34,425 nt of DNA from Klebsiella pneumoniae (GTDB taxonomy: Bacteria; Myxococcota_A; UBA796; SXON01): NCBI GenBank assembly GCA_945861635.1, contig CAMAWH010000053.1:1-34425 (forward strand), in the 5' to 3' direction. Below are positions 1 to 7,148 of this stretch, one piece after another. The position numbers and the translations under genes were made by a program. The notes below the pieces were generated by a model, which was given only the letters and a program-made list of their open reading frames with translations, was not told the DNA's origin and made no database searches. Within the stretch, counting starts at the first letter, position 1. Each line of letters starts with the position of its first letter.

Positions 1-224
1 ATCGCGAGGCCCGCCACGTCGAGGCGCAGCGACCCGGGCCCCGCGGACGGCGCCGCCCTGATCGTCGCACGGCCGGTGAGCGCGGTGAGGTCGAGCGCGA
101 GGTCGGTCGTCAGGATGTCCTGGCCGAGTCGCCCGGTGTCGGCATCCTCCTCCGGACGGCGGACATCGGGCTCCGGCGCAGCGCACGAACAAAGGCACAG
201 ACCCCACCAGACCGTAGACGCCAC
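1..224 (-). CDS. M1-family aminopeptidase-like lipoprotein, N-terminal fragment (runs off left edge)
   Basis: An open minus-strand frame starts at GTG (222-224) and continues past base 1, giving about 74 residues. It begins with a short hydrophobic stretch ending in a lipobox-like LCLCSC and continues into an acidic spacer. It then reads GRLGQDILTTDLALDLTALT followed by GRATI, the pattern I associate with the first beta-sheet domain of M1 (gluzincin) metallopeptidases in Myxococcota. The zinc site would lie outside the window, so catalysis cannot be judged. A GAGG stretch sits 7 nt before the start. The inferred product is an outer-membrane or periplasmic lipoprotein peptidase. The family call rests only on this N-terminal segment; another beta-rich secreted protein is possible. 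Confidence 0.6.
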   Translation of the reverse strand, partial: MASTVWWGLCLCSCAAPEPDVRRPEEDADTGRLGQDILTTDLALDLTALTGRATIRAAPSAGPGSLRLDVAGLA

Positions 225-260
225 GGGAAGACCTCAACGGACCACTATGCCCCGCCCCGA

Positions 261-290
261 TGAGGGGCAACGACGGCGCGCTGCCCCTCA
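261..290. terminator. 9-bp perfect inverted repeat (stem-loop)
   Basis: TGAGGGGCA (261-269) and TGCCCCTCA (282-290) form a perfect 9-bp stem with a 12-nt loop. It overlaps the stop codon of the minus-strand lysozyme remnant and lies just upstream of the left-edge lipoprotein gene. There is no U-run, so it is either a relic terminator of the lost gene or an operator for the lipoprotein gene. Confidence 0.45.
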
Positions 291-347
291 GAACTTGACG
301 CATTTCGCGGACTGGTTGGGGCCGACGATGCGGATCACCCCTCCAAT
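288..347 (-). pseudogene. C-terminal remnant of a PAAR-like/lysozyme effector paralog
   Basis: Read on the minus strand, this short frame encodes GGVIRIVGPNQSAKCVKF followed by a stop. It matches the last 18 residues of the intact effector ending at 2737 (GGVIRIVDPNQSTKRVKF) with three substitutions. An in-frame TAA (348-350) closes it on the upstream side, and none of the lysozyme or PAAR-like parts are present. It therefore looks like the 3' tail of a second effector gene left behind after its body was deleted or swapped. The neighbouring block from 365 onward is the duplicated lipoprotein leader, so the breakpoint lies at about 347-365. Confidence 0.75.
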
Positions 348-364
348 TTACTGCCGCGGCCTGC

Positions 365-382
365 TGTCATCGGCGCGTCATC
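365..382 (-). promoter_or_regulatory. GATGAC direct repeat, 11-bp period (copy A)
   Basis: GATGACGCGCCGATGACA on the minus strand at the edge of the duplicated leader block, between the lysozyme remnant and the glycosidase-like lipoprotein. It is identical to copy B at 5048. Confidence 0.45.
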
Positions 383-583
383 CGAGGCGCTCGCGTGGAA
401 GCCGACCTCACGGTAGTATAGCGAAGCGGAGTCGCCGCGAGCAGGTCCGAATGCTCCGCCGACATCCTGGATAGCCTTCGTCCGGAGCGTAGTATGATCC
501 ACCTTCTCCTGCTTGTCTCCTGCGTGGCGCAAGACCCGTCGGCGACGCGCCGTGGCGACGCAGAGGTCGCAGAGGCCGCCGGG
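365..583 (+). repeat. Duplicated lipoprotein leader block, copy A
   Basis: About 219 bp that aligns without gaps to 5048-5266, at roughly four identical bases in five by eye. In both copies the start codon lies exactly 129 nt from the block's first base, with the same GGAG-6nt-start arrangement. The block covers the upstream region, the signal peptide and the stretch AQDPSATRRGDAEV. Beyond it the two genes differ completely. The first 18 bases contain the GATGAC-type direct repeat (as read on the minus strand). A TAGTATAG stretch at 414-421 could serve as a -10 box, but no good -35 is visible. Confidence 0.85.
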
Positions 584-1657
584 GACTCCGCTTCTACCCC
601 GCCGGATGACTCCACACCGAGCACAACTGTCTCACTGGTCTCCGCCGACGCGTGCACGAACCCCTGCACGTTCTCCGCCACCTGGATCGGCGACGTGGGC
701 CGCCTTCGCTACGAGGCCGACGGATGGCTGCTCGGCGAGGCGGATGGCACCAACCCTGAGCTCACATACACCTTCAGCCAGCTCGGCGACCGCGAGGTGC
801 GGGTCGTCGCGCTCGACGCCGAAGGCGCCGAGATCGCCGACGACCGCCGGATGATCACCGTCGCGGCGCCCCCCGTCGAGGGCGGCCTCGGCGTTTGGTT
901 GTGGTACGTCGAAGGGGTCGGCATGACCCACGCCGAGCTGGCGGCTCGCCTCGCCGACCTCGGCGTGGCGCGGATCTACGTGAAGGTGGCCGACGGCTCC
1001 GCCGACTGCGGCACCTGGCCCGAGCTCTGCGACTCCTCCGTCGCCGCGACGTACCGCGCCGCAGGCGTGGAGCCTTGGGCGTGGGCCTACGTGTACCCCG
1101 GCTCGGCCAGGTCGCAGGCGGACGCGCTCACCAGCGCCGCCAGTGCCGGCTATGCCGGGTACGTCCTGGACATCGAGGTTGAGTTCGACGGAGCCTCGTC
1201 CACGCTCACTGACGTGCTTTCCGCGTTCCGGGACGCCCGCGACGCCGCGGTTGCTGCGGGGACGGTGGACGGCGGGTGGGAGCTCCGCGCCACCACCTGG
1301 GGGAACCCCGCGGACCATGACATGCGGGTGGACATCCTCGATCTTTACGTGGACGCCCACATGCCGCAGACCTATGTCGAGGTGTGGGGCGCCTCGTACA
1401 TGGCCGCCGCTGCCGACTGGGTCGAGGCGGGCACCTGCGAGTACAGTTCGCTCGGGGCCACCAAGCCGGTGCATCATATTGTCTCGACCGAGTACGGCGA
1501 CATTACCTCTTCGCAGATCGACGCCTTCATCCGAGCGTCAGGCGCCGAGACCTCGATCTGGCGCGTGCCGGGCGGTGGCACCCCGACCAGCATCTGGGAC
1601 GACTGGGCGACGGTGGACTGGGCACCCGGCGCGTTCGACGAGGCAGACTGCGGCTAG
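494..1657 (+). CDS. Secreted lipoprotein with a glycoside-hydrolase-like TIM-barrel domain
   Basis: This 387-aa protein starts at an ATG preceded by GGAG. A very short lipoprotein signal (IHLLLLVSC, lipobox Cys at about residue 10) is followed by an acidic Ser/Thr/Pro spacer, an Ig-like segment (residues about 45-125) and a C-terminal domain of about 260 residues. The latter has the GVWLWYVEG opening, LGVARIYVKVADGS, and an acidic VLDIEVEF near residue 225, then repeated W/Y-rich strands. This layout is typical of GH25/DUF-type TIM-barrel hydrolases acting on glycans; the acidic pair D225/E227 is the best catalytic candidate. The gene is convergent with the effector operon ending at 1713 and shares its leader with the peptidase lipoprotein at 5177. 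Substrate unknown; peptidoglycan is plausible given its neighbours. Confidence 0.7.
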   Translation: MIHLLLLVSCVAQDPSATRRGDAEVAEAAGDSASTPPDDSTPSTTVSLVSADACTNPCTFSATWIGDVGRLRYEADGWLLGEADGTNPELTYTFSQLGDREVRVVALDAEGAEIADDRRMITVAAPPVEGGLGVWLWYVEGVGMTHAELAARLADLGVARIYVKVADGSADCGTWPELCDSSVAATYRAAGVEPWAWAYVYPGSARSQADALTSAASAGYAGYVLDIEVEFDGASSTLTDVLSAFRDARDAAVAAGTVDGGWELRATTWGNPADHDMRVDILDLYVDAHMPQTYVEVWGASYMAAAADWVEAGTCEYSSLGATKPVHHIVSTEYGDITSSQIDAFIRASGAETSIWRVPGGGTPTSIWDDWATVDWAPGAFDEADCG

Positions 1658-1712
1658 CTCGCGCTCATCGAGCCTGGGGCGACGAGCGTCGGGCGGACCC
1701 CCCGGCGTCGGC

Positions 1713-2666
1713 TCATCGGCCGTTCCTTCCCGTCGCGCCATACTTCAGGTTCGTGGCCCACGCCGAGTCGATCTTCGTGCCCACCTTGCCGGGGTCGAGC
1801 CCGAGCTTCTCACCCACCAGCACCGCCCCCTGGTGGCACACTCCGTCGACCGAGTAGGGTCGAGACTGCTGGCTGTACATCGCCGAGATCGCGCTGCGGA
1901 TCTGCTCCTCGGACGCAGTGGCGATCATCTCCACCTCGCGCGTATTGAACTTGTGACCGCCTATCTCCGCGTAGTCGGGCACACGGTTGTACATTCCGGA
2001 TCCGGCCGTGCCGTAGTTCAGGCGGCCTAGGAACAGCGGGTTGTCCTCCGACCGCAGGATCGGGGAGCCCGGCGATCTTGCACCTTGCTCGCGCACGTAG
2101 GAGTCGAGGCGCTTCTCGTCGAACATCCCCGGCGCCCGCTTGGGGTCGATCTCCTTGCCCACGCGCTGGCCCGAGACGGTAGGGACCAGCATCAACTGCC
2201 ACTCGGCATGCTCAACCGGCGACTGCCCCGCGAGGTTCACGATGTCGGCCGTGACCAGTTTCGCCGAGATCGTGCCTTCCTTGCCCTGCTCCCGCAGGAA
2301 CGCGCGCGCGGCCTCGAGTCGCTGACCGAAGTACTCCTGTGCGGCGGCCTCCTTGGAGATGTAGGCCGTCCTGTCGGCGCCGGGCCCGGGGAATCGGTTG
2401 TCCATCCCCACGCGGAACGCCCCGGACTGTTCCGCGGCCTGCTTCACCCCGGCCCGCACCTTGCCGACGTGCTTCAGGATGCCCATCAGCGGATTGGTGT
2501 CCTGCGCCTGGCCACCCGCTCCCATTGCCCCCTCCCGCTGGACCATGGCACGCAGCAGCTCTTGAAGTGCCGCGTTTGACGGCGCCGGCTTGGAGGGGGC
2601 GGCCGGCGCGGGACCGGCCACGGCGTTTGGCTTCAACGATTCCCTGGTAGTCTTTGCATGTTGCAT
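1713..2666 (-). CDS. Putative contractile-injection effector with a Pro/Ala-rich N-terminus
   Basis: 317 aa, last gene of the minus-strand spike operon. Residues 1-45 are low-complexity Ala/Pro/Lys, as in cargo proteins loaded into T6SS or eCIS tubes. A short helical stretch follows, then a globular part rich in charged residues. Near the C-terminus the motif VDGVCHQGA (Cys at about residue 277), with His alongside, looks like a thiol-enzyme centre, but I do not recognise the family. No signal peptide is present, which fits injection rather than Sec export. GGAG lies 10 nt before the ATG. Being immediately downstream of the PAAR-like/lysozyme gene supports an effector or immunity/accessory role; an immunity function cannot be excluded. 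Confidence 0.5.
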   Translation of the reverse strand: MQHAKTTRESLKPNAVAGPAPAAPSKPAPSNAALQELLRAMVQREGAMGAGGQAQDTNPLMGILKHVGKVRAGVKQAAEQSGAFRVGMDNRFPGPGADRTAYISKEAAAQEYFGQRLEAARAFLREQGKEGTISAKLVTADIVNLAGQSPVEHAEWQLMLVPTVSGQRVGKEIDPKRAPGMFDEKRLDSYVREQGARSPGSPILRSEDNPLFLGRLNYGTAGSGMYNRVPDYAEIGGHKFNTREVEMIATASEEQIRSAISAMYSQQSRPYSVDGVCHQGAVLVGEKLGLDPGKVGTKIDSAWATNLKYGATGRNGR

Positions 2667-2736
2667 GGCGGACGAGTCTCCATTTGCATTGCCGGCAGCG
2701 TGTCCTCCGCGAGGCGGTCACGAGTGCGCTCCCGCA

Positions 2737-3672
2737 TCAGAACTTGACACGCTTAGTGGACTGGTTCGGGTCGACGATCCGGATCACCCCACCCACGCCA
2801 CACCGCAGCAATGCCACCTCGGGGACCGCCAACTCCTTGCCCACCTTGGCCAGTTGCTTTGCGATGGACTGCCGGCGGTCGAGGTGGGCGAGGGCCGCGT
2901 TGGGGCGCTCGTAGCCGTCCATGAAGTACTTCGCAGCGCCCTCGGGGGTCGTGGTCTGCTGGAACCCCGCTTGGGAGTAGCCGTTCCACGACGTCCAGTG
3001 GTTGCCGTCGTAGCCCGCCATCTCGTGCCACAAGTACCCGCTGTTGGCGTCGGCGCTCGCTGGGTGGAGCCCGTTCCGCGCCGACCAGGACTCGAACGAG
3101 GTGCGGCGCCCGCCTGTCCACTGCAGCCAGCCGCGCCCGCCCCCTCCGCCGTACTCGGTGTCAGCGCGCATGAAGTCGCTCTCGTGCATGATGTTTCCCA
3201 GCATGCCGGCCGCCTGGGCGAGGCTGTAGCCGCGGCTCATCGCGTCGGACATGGCGGCGATGGCCTTGTTCACGTTTGGGATGCTGGGCACCGAAGACTC
3301 GGCGGGCGCCGGAGGCATCCACAGCGTGGCGGGGGTGTACGCGCACGGCAAGAAGTCATTGCCCGCCGGCAACAGCTTGCACTTGCAGGGCCACGGCGCG
3401 ATGTTGGTATCCTTGACGACGTCGCTCACGTTCGCGAGGGGCTTGCCTTCCACGATGCTGCGGGTGGGCGGGACCGTGAGGGTCTGAATGGTCTCCGGGG
3501 GGATGGTCATGCTGCAGACCATCTTCGCGCCGTCCACCACCACGCGGACGAGGCCGGCGTTCGCCTTGATCGCCTTCTCGGCGGCGTCATAGGCTTGCTG
3601 AAAAATCTTCTGTGCGTTCGAGGCCTTTTTCGACGCGGCCGAGCCCGACCCTCCCGTGGTGCCGTCGCCCAT
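2737..3672 (-). CDS. PAAR-like (DUF4280-type) spike tip fused to phage-tail lysozyme domain
   Basis: 311 aa. The start codon directly abuts the TAG of the upstream spike gene, so the two are translationally linked. Residues about 40-130 resemble the PAAR-like DUF4280 fold: VDGAKMVCS, then TVPPTRSIVEGKPLANVSD, then paired cysteines in PWPCKCKLLPAG and FLPCAYTP. Residues about 145-290 match phage-tail lysozyme (Phage_lysozyme2 type): QAAGMLGNIMHESDF supplies the likely catalytic Glu, and GGGRGWLQWTGGRR is the glycine-rich substrate loop. Together they make a sharpened tip carrying a muramidase, an evolved-spike effector delivered across the target envelope to cut peptidoglycan. Its C-terminal tail is duplicated at 288-347. 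The PAAR-like assignment is less certain than the lysozyme. Confidence 0.8.
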   Translation of the reverse strand: MGDGTTGGSGSAASKKASNAQKIFQQAYDAAEKAIKANAGLVRVVVDGAKMVCSMTIPPETIQTLTVPPTRSIVEGKPLANVSDVVKDTNIAPWPCKCKLLPAGNDFLPCAYTPATLWMPPAPAESSVPSIPNVNKAIAAMSDAMSRGYSLAQAAGMLGNIMHESDFMRADTEYGGGGGRGWLQWTGGRRTSFESWSARNGLHPASADANSGYLWHEMAGYDGNHWTSWNGYSQAGFQQTTTPEGAAKYFMDGYERPNAALAHLDRRQSIAKQLAKVGKELAVPEVALLRCGVGGVIRIVDPNQSTKRVKF

Positions 3673-4311
3673 CTATCCCCCCGCGATCTGGGTGTTCGGC
3701 GAGCTGGCCGTCAGTGTGGAGCCGGCCGTGACCGAAATCTGCGAAGACACGAACACCGCGTCGCTCCCCGCGGCGATCACGACCTTCTCGGCGTCAAGAG
3801 AGAAGCTCTTGCACGCGATGGTGATGTTCTTCACCGCCTCGTACACGGTTGTGCCATCACACTTCTCGGTGAGCACCTTGCCCGCCGCGTCGAGCACGTG
3901 GTGCACCGGGGCGCTCTTTACGTCCAGTCGCGTGGCCGCGCGCGCGCCGATGCCGATCTTCTCGGCGCCTGGGGTGTCATCGAAGTCGAGGAGGTGATCG
4001 CCTCTGGACCAGAAAACGCGGCGATTGTCCTTCTCGTCGTCGTTGTGGTACGGCGCGGCGGTGTCCTCTTCGCCGTTGTACACGGCGCCGAGCACGATGG
4101 GGGTGAGGGTGCGGTAGCCGAAACCGAGCACCACCTCCGTGCCGATGTCCGGGAGGCTCACCCAGCCACGGTCCGCGCCTCCCATCGGGGTTAGCATCCT
4201 GCACCAGGTGCTCTCCACGCCGAGCTCCACGGGGAACTTGACCTTCACGCGGTGCATGCCCTCCGGATCCCGGTTGTCGGTGACGATTCCCACGATCACG
4301 CCGTTGACCAC
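3673..4311 (-). CDS. Short VgrG/gp5-like spike protein (second of a tandem pair)
   Basis: 212 aa, starting at GTG with GGGAGGGA just upstream, 12 bp after the preceding spike gene. Residues 1-95 form the gp5/VgrG OB-fold: VGIVTDNRDPEGMHRVKVKF, then W.RMLTPMGGADRGWVSLPDIGTEVVLGF, then PIVLGAVYNGEED. The C-terminal half (about 115-212) is made of short beta repeats (VVIAAGSDAVFVSSQISVTAG), as in the trimeric beta-helix spike. The gp27-like ring domain of full VgrG is absent, as in the split gp5-only spikes of phage and some eCIS systems. A small residue-rich end (NTQIAGG) would meet the PAAR-like tip encoded next. It differs from its tandem partner along most of its length, which suggests two alternative or mixed spikes. 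Confidence 0.85.
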   Translation of the reverse strand: MVNGVIVGIVTDNRDPEGMHRVKVKFPVELGVESTWCRMLTPMGGADRGWVSLPDIGTEVVLGFGYRTLTPIVLGAVYNGEEDTAAPYHNDDEKDNRRVFWSRGDHLLDFDDTPGAEKIGIGARAATRLDVKSAPVHHVLDAAGKVLTEKCDGTTVYEAVKNITIACKSFSLDAEKVVIAAGSDAVFVSSQISVTAGSTLTASSPNTQIAGG

Positions 4312-4323
4312 GCTCCCTCCCCG

Positions 4324-4980
4324 TCAGTTGATGCGCACGTCGGGCGCGGTGACCTGGACCTGGGAACCGGCGAGGATACCCGCCAGCGAGCCGGCATCGA
4401 TGACCATCGAGCTGCCGGCGCCGATCTCGACCGATTCAGAGGCCGAGAGGCAGAAGTTGGTACACGACACGCTGATGTGATCGGCCGCCTGGATGCGGAT
4501 GTCGCCCCCGCAGTACACCGAGAGCACCTTGTTCGCGGCGTCCCACTCCACGCGGATCTCCTGGTTGTGGGTCACCAGTTCGATGCGTTCGGCGCCCTTG
4601 GTGTCGTCGAAGGTGACCTTGTGCCCCGAGCGGGACTGGAAGACGCGGAGGTTGTTCTCCTTGTCCTCGTTGGCGTAGGGCGGCCGATCCACGCCGTTGT
4701 ACAGGCTCCCGACGACGATGGCGTGCTCCACGTCGCCGTGCATGAACGAGACCATCACCTCATCGCCGATCTCAGGGATGGTCATCCAGCCCCGGTTCCG
4801 CCCCGCCATCGGCATCACCAATCGCGCCCAGTGCGACTCGGGCTCGCCGGGGAGGGTGGGGTACATCACCCGGACCCTCCCGAGACGCTCCGGATCGACG
4901 TTGTCCACGACGATGGCCTCCACCAGCCCCGGCATCTGGCCGGATACCGGTCGACCATGACGATCCGTGACTCTTGCCAT
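4324..4980 (-). CDS. Short VgrG/gp5-like spike protein (first of a tandem pair)
   Basis: 218 aa; the ATG is preceded by GGAGAG. Residues about 18-100 carry the gp5 OB-fold signature: VEAIVVDNVDPERLGRVRV, then W.RLVMPMAGRNRGWMTIPEIGDEV.VSF, then AIVVGSLYNG. Residues about 125-218 are a beta-helix of short hydrophobic strands (IRIQAADHISVSC, VEIGAGSSMVIDAGS). As in the next gene there is no gp27 module. It opens the operon spike-spike-tip/lysozyme-effector. The 196-bp intergenic region between it and the divergent lipoprotein contains a GATGAC direct repeat. Structural sheath, tube and baseplate genes are not in the window, so the parent machine (T6SS or eCIS) cannot be decided. Confidence 0.85.
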   Translation of the reverse strand: MARVTDRHGRPVSGQMPGLVEAIVVDNVDPERLGRVRVMYPTLPGEPESHWARLVMPMAGRNRGWMTIPEIGDEVMVSFMHGDVEHAIVVGSLYNGVDRPPYANEDKENNLRVFQSRSGHKVTFDDTKGAERIELVTHNQEIRVEWDAANKVLSVYCGGDIRIQAADHISVSCTNFCLSASESVEIGAGSSMVIDAGSLAGILAGSQVQVTAPDVRIN

Positions 4981-5047
4981 CGACTCTCCGTTGGACGTTC
5001 AGACTGTACCGCTGCGGCCTGACCGAACCCGCCTCCGACCTCATGGA

Positions 5048-5065
5048 TGTCATCGGCGCGTCATC
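5048..5065 (-). promoter_or_regulatory. GATGAC direct repeat, 11-bp period (copy B)
   Basis: GATGACGCGCCGATGACA on the minus strand, located between the divergent spike operon (start 4980) and the C39-like lipoprotein (start 5177). It is the first 18 bases of the duplicated leader block, and the same element recurs at 365 and, with one change, at 11011. Confidence 0.45.
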
Positions 5066-5266
5066 CGAGGCGCTCGTGTGGACGCCGACTTCGGGGTAGA
5101 TGCAGACGGCGGAGCGAGCGCGAGCAGGTCCGAAGGCTCCACCGATTCCTCGGATCACATTCGTTCGGAGTGTCAAGTGCTGCACGTTCTCCTGCTTCTC
5201 TCCTGCTGGGCGCAGGACCCGTCGGCGACGCGCCGTGGCGACGCAGAGGTCCCAGACGCCGCCGGG
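5048..5266 (+). repeat. Duplicated lipoprotein leader block, copy B
   Basis: The partner of 365-583, aligned without gaps and with the start codon (GTG here, ATG in copy A) at the same 129-nt offset. It spans most of the divergent intergenic region between the spike operon and the C39-like lipoprotein, plus the first 30 codons of the latter. The conserved position of the ribosome-binding site is what fixes the GTG start at 5177. Confidence 0.85.
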
Positions 5267-6082
5267 GACCCGGTGGACTCCGCCGCCCCCCGTGACTCCG
5301 CGGCCCCCAGCGACTCCGCAGACGAACTGGCTCCGCAGGTCACGATTCACGCGCCGGGGGATGGCGCGCGCCTGGAGAACCCGGTCCGCTTCGACCTCTC
5401 CGTGGTAGACGTGGAGCACGCTGTGCTCGATGCCGACGGCTACGAGCTCGCCCGGGTCGAGCCGGGCCGCAGCGAGCTGGAGTACACCTTCAGCGGGACG
5501 GGCTACCCGCGCGTCGTCACGCTCACCGGCTACGACGCGACGGGCGCGGTCGCCGCGCTGGGTCGGGTCACGATCGAGATCGACCCGGGCGAGGTCTCGC
5601 TGGACGTGCCCTACTTCTACCAGTACGACAATGACTACGAGCCGAGCGGCACCTGCGGAGTGACGTCGGCCGCCATGCTCGTCGACACCTTCCACCCCGG
5701 CAGCGTCACGCCCGACTCGCTCTACCTCGCGTATGGCAAGGCGCAGGGTCAGTCCCCGGACGGGCTCGCCGAGCTCTACCGCGAGGAGGGCCTCAAAGCG
5801 GCGTACTCGTACAGCGGGACGCGCGCCGAGGTCCGTGCTCACCTCGATGCCGGACGTCCCGTGGTGGCGCACGGCTATTGGACCGGTTCCGGGCATGTGG
5901 CGGTGATCGTGGGCTATAGCGATACGGAATGGATAGTCAACGATCCCGCCGGCGACTGGTACACCTGCTACGGTTGCGGCGAGGCCGATCATGTCCGCTA
6001 CCCGATCGGCGGCGCATGGGACGACGAGATGAGCGTGGATGGAGACGTGTGGTACTCCACCGCCGATACAAGCGCGTTCTGA
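5177..6082 (+). CDS. Secreted lipoprotein with a C39-like cysteine peptidase domain
   Basis: 301 aa when started at GTG 5177, where GGAG lies 6 nt upstream and the leader matches the paralogous start at 494. A longer ATG frame from 4967 would bury the lipobox. The signal LHVLLLLSCWAQ is followed by the acidic Ser/Ala/Pro spacer, an Ig-like domain (about 50-140) and a papain-fold domain of the Peptidase_C39_2 kind. Catalytic Cys is in GTCGVTSAAM (about residue 159), His in GSGHVAVIVGY (about 239), and Asn/Asp in VNDPAGDW (about 254). Opening words DVPYFYQYDND are also typical. Such enzymes cleave peptides, often in cell-wall cross-links or bacteriocin precursors. Anchoring in a membrane is predicted from the lipobox. 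Confidence 0.8.
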   Translation: MLHVLLLLSCWAQDPSATRRGDAEVPDAAGDPVDSAAPRDSAAPSDSADELAPQVTIHAPGDGARLENPVRFDLSVVDVEHAVLDADGYELARVEPGRSELEYTFSGTGYPRVVTLTGYDATGAVAALGRVTIEIDPGEVSLDVPYFYQYDNDYEPSGTCGVTSAAMLVDTFHPGSVTPDSLYLAYGKAQGQSPDGLAELYREEGLKAAYSYSGTRAEVRAHLDAGRPVVAHGYWTGSGHVAVIVGYSDTEWIVNDPAGDWYTCYGCGEADHVRYPIGGAWDDEMSVDGDVWYSTADTSAF

Positions 6083-7127
6083 ACCCGCGGGCACCGATGC
6101 TCACCGACACCGTCCGGAGGCGGCGCTGACGTCGCCGCGCCACTTCACGGCCTTTCGCCTAGAGCGCACGGGCGGATGCTCGGTGCGAGTGCCGCGCTCG
6201 GGGCTCCTGCTCGGCCGCAGCCCCGAGGCCGACATCCTCCTCGCCGATGCGGCCGCGTCGCAACGGCAGGCCATCCTCCTCGGCTCCGCTGCCGACCTGC
6301 AGCTCTTCCCACTGGGCCGCAACCCGACCCTGCTCAACGGGCGCCCTGCCCCAGCCGGCGTGATTCTCCGGGACGGAGACGTCGTGGAGGTGCCGGGAGG
6401 GCGCTTCGTCCTGAGGGTCGGGCGCGCCGCCGCGACGGAGCTGCACGCGCCGCGCTGGTTGGCCTTCTCGACGGGCGAGCGCTACGGCGTCCGGACACCC
6501 TCCTTCTCGGCCGGGGGCGGAGAAGACGACCACGTGGGCGTCCCGGGCTGGCCCCCGGGCGCGCTCCGGTTCCTGGTGGCGCAGAGCGCGCTGGCGGTCG
6601 TGCTCGGGCACGCCTGCGAGGTCAACGGCGAGGCCCGCGAACCCGGGGAGGTCCTTCCCGCAGCGCCGGGAGACGTCTTCGTGCTCGCCGGGCGCGAGGC
6701 GAAACTGCTCGCGGCCGACGGGGAGCCCGATGGACCGACCGTGGCCGGAAACGCCCATGAGTCCTCCGCCTTGGTCGCGCACTTCGAGTTCCTCCCGAAC
6801 GGCGGGCGCCTCGTACTGCACTTCGACGAGCGGCTTCCGCCAAGGGTCGTCGAGCTCCCCGAGCTGCGGGCGAGGCTGATTGCAGTGCTGCTGGCGCCCG
6901 GTGGAGGGTTCAGTCCCGGGGACGACATCCCCGACGAGGTGGTGATCGCCGGCGTCTGGCCCCGCGCGACGGCCCGCGACCGCGGGGACCTCAACCAGCT
7001 CGTGCACCGCACGCGCGGCGACCTGCTGGGCGCCGGAGTCAACCCGGAGCGGGTGCTGTACCGCCCGCGACGCGGCGGATCGCTGCGCCTGCTGCTCTCC
7101 TCAGGCGCCTCCGTCCGCATTGCTTGA
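6039..7127 (+). CDS. FHA-domain protein with C-terminal winged-helix domain
   Basis: The frame opens at ATG 6039, which overlaps the preceding gene by 44 nt. A CTG at 6126 with GGAGG 5 nt upstream is an alternative start and would lose nothing recognisable. Residues about 32-130 (from 6039) are an FHA domain: LLLGRSPEADILLAD, an S-rich loop (AAASQRQAILL), then NPTLLNGRPAPAGVILRDGD. FHA domains bind phosphothreonine. The middle repeats a weaker beta-rich segment. The end (about 270-350) resembles the OmpR/PhoB winged helix: VWPRATARD, LNQLVHRTRGDLLG, RVLYRPRRGGSLRL. The next gene, 21 nt downstream, is a Ser/Thr kinase, so the pair probably forms a phospho-signalling unit. The C-terminus may bind DNA or only partner proteins. 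Confidence 0.82.
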   Translation: METCGTPPPIQARSEPAGTDAHRHRPEAALTSPRHFTAFRLERTGGCSVRVPRSGLLLGRSPEADILLADAAASQRQAILLGSAADLQLFPLGRNPTLLNGRPAPAGVILRDGDVVEVPGGRFVLRVGRAAATELHAPRWLAFSTGERYGVRTPSFSAGGGEDDHVGVPGWPPGALRFLVAQSALAVVLGHACEVNGEAREPGEVLPAAPGDVFVLAGREAKLLAADGEPDGPTVAGNAHESSALVAHFEFLPNGGRLVLHFDERLPPRVVELPELRARLIAVLLAPGGGFSPGDDIPDEVVIAGVWPRATARDRGDLNQLVHRTRGDLLGAGVNPERVLYRPRRGGSLRLLLSSGASVRIA

Positions 7128-7148
7128 CGGTAGGGTAACATCCGTCGG

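Noticed and set aside
2590..4194. 534-aa plus-strand frame across the spike operon
   Set aside because: It is antisense to the lysozyme/PAAR-like and spike genes and has the His/Arg/Val-rich content of a reverse shadow.
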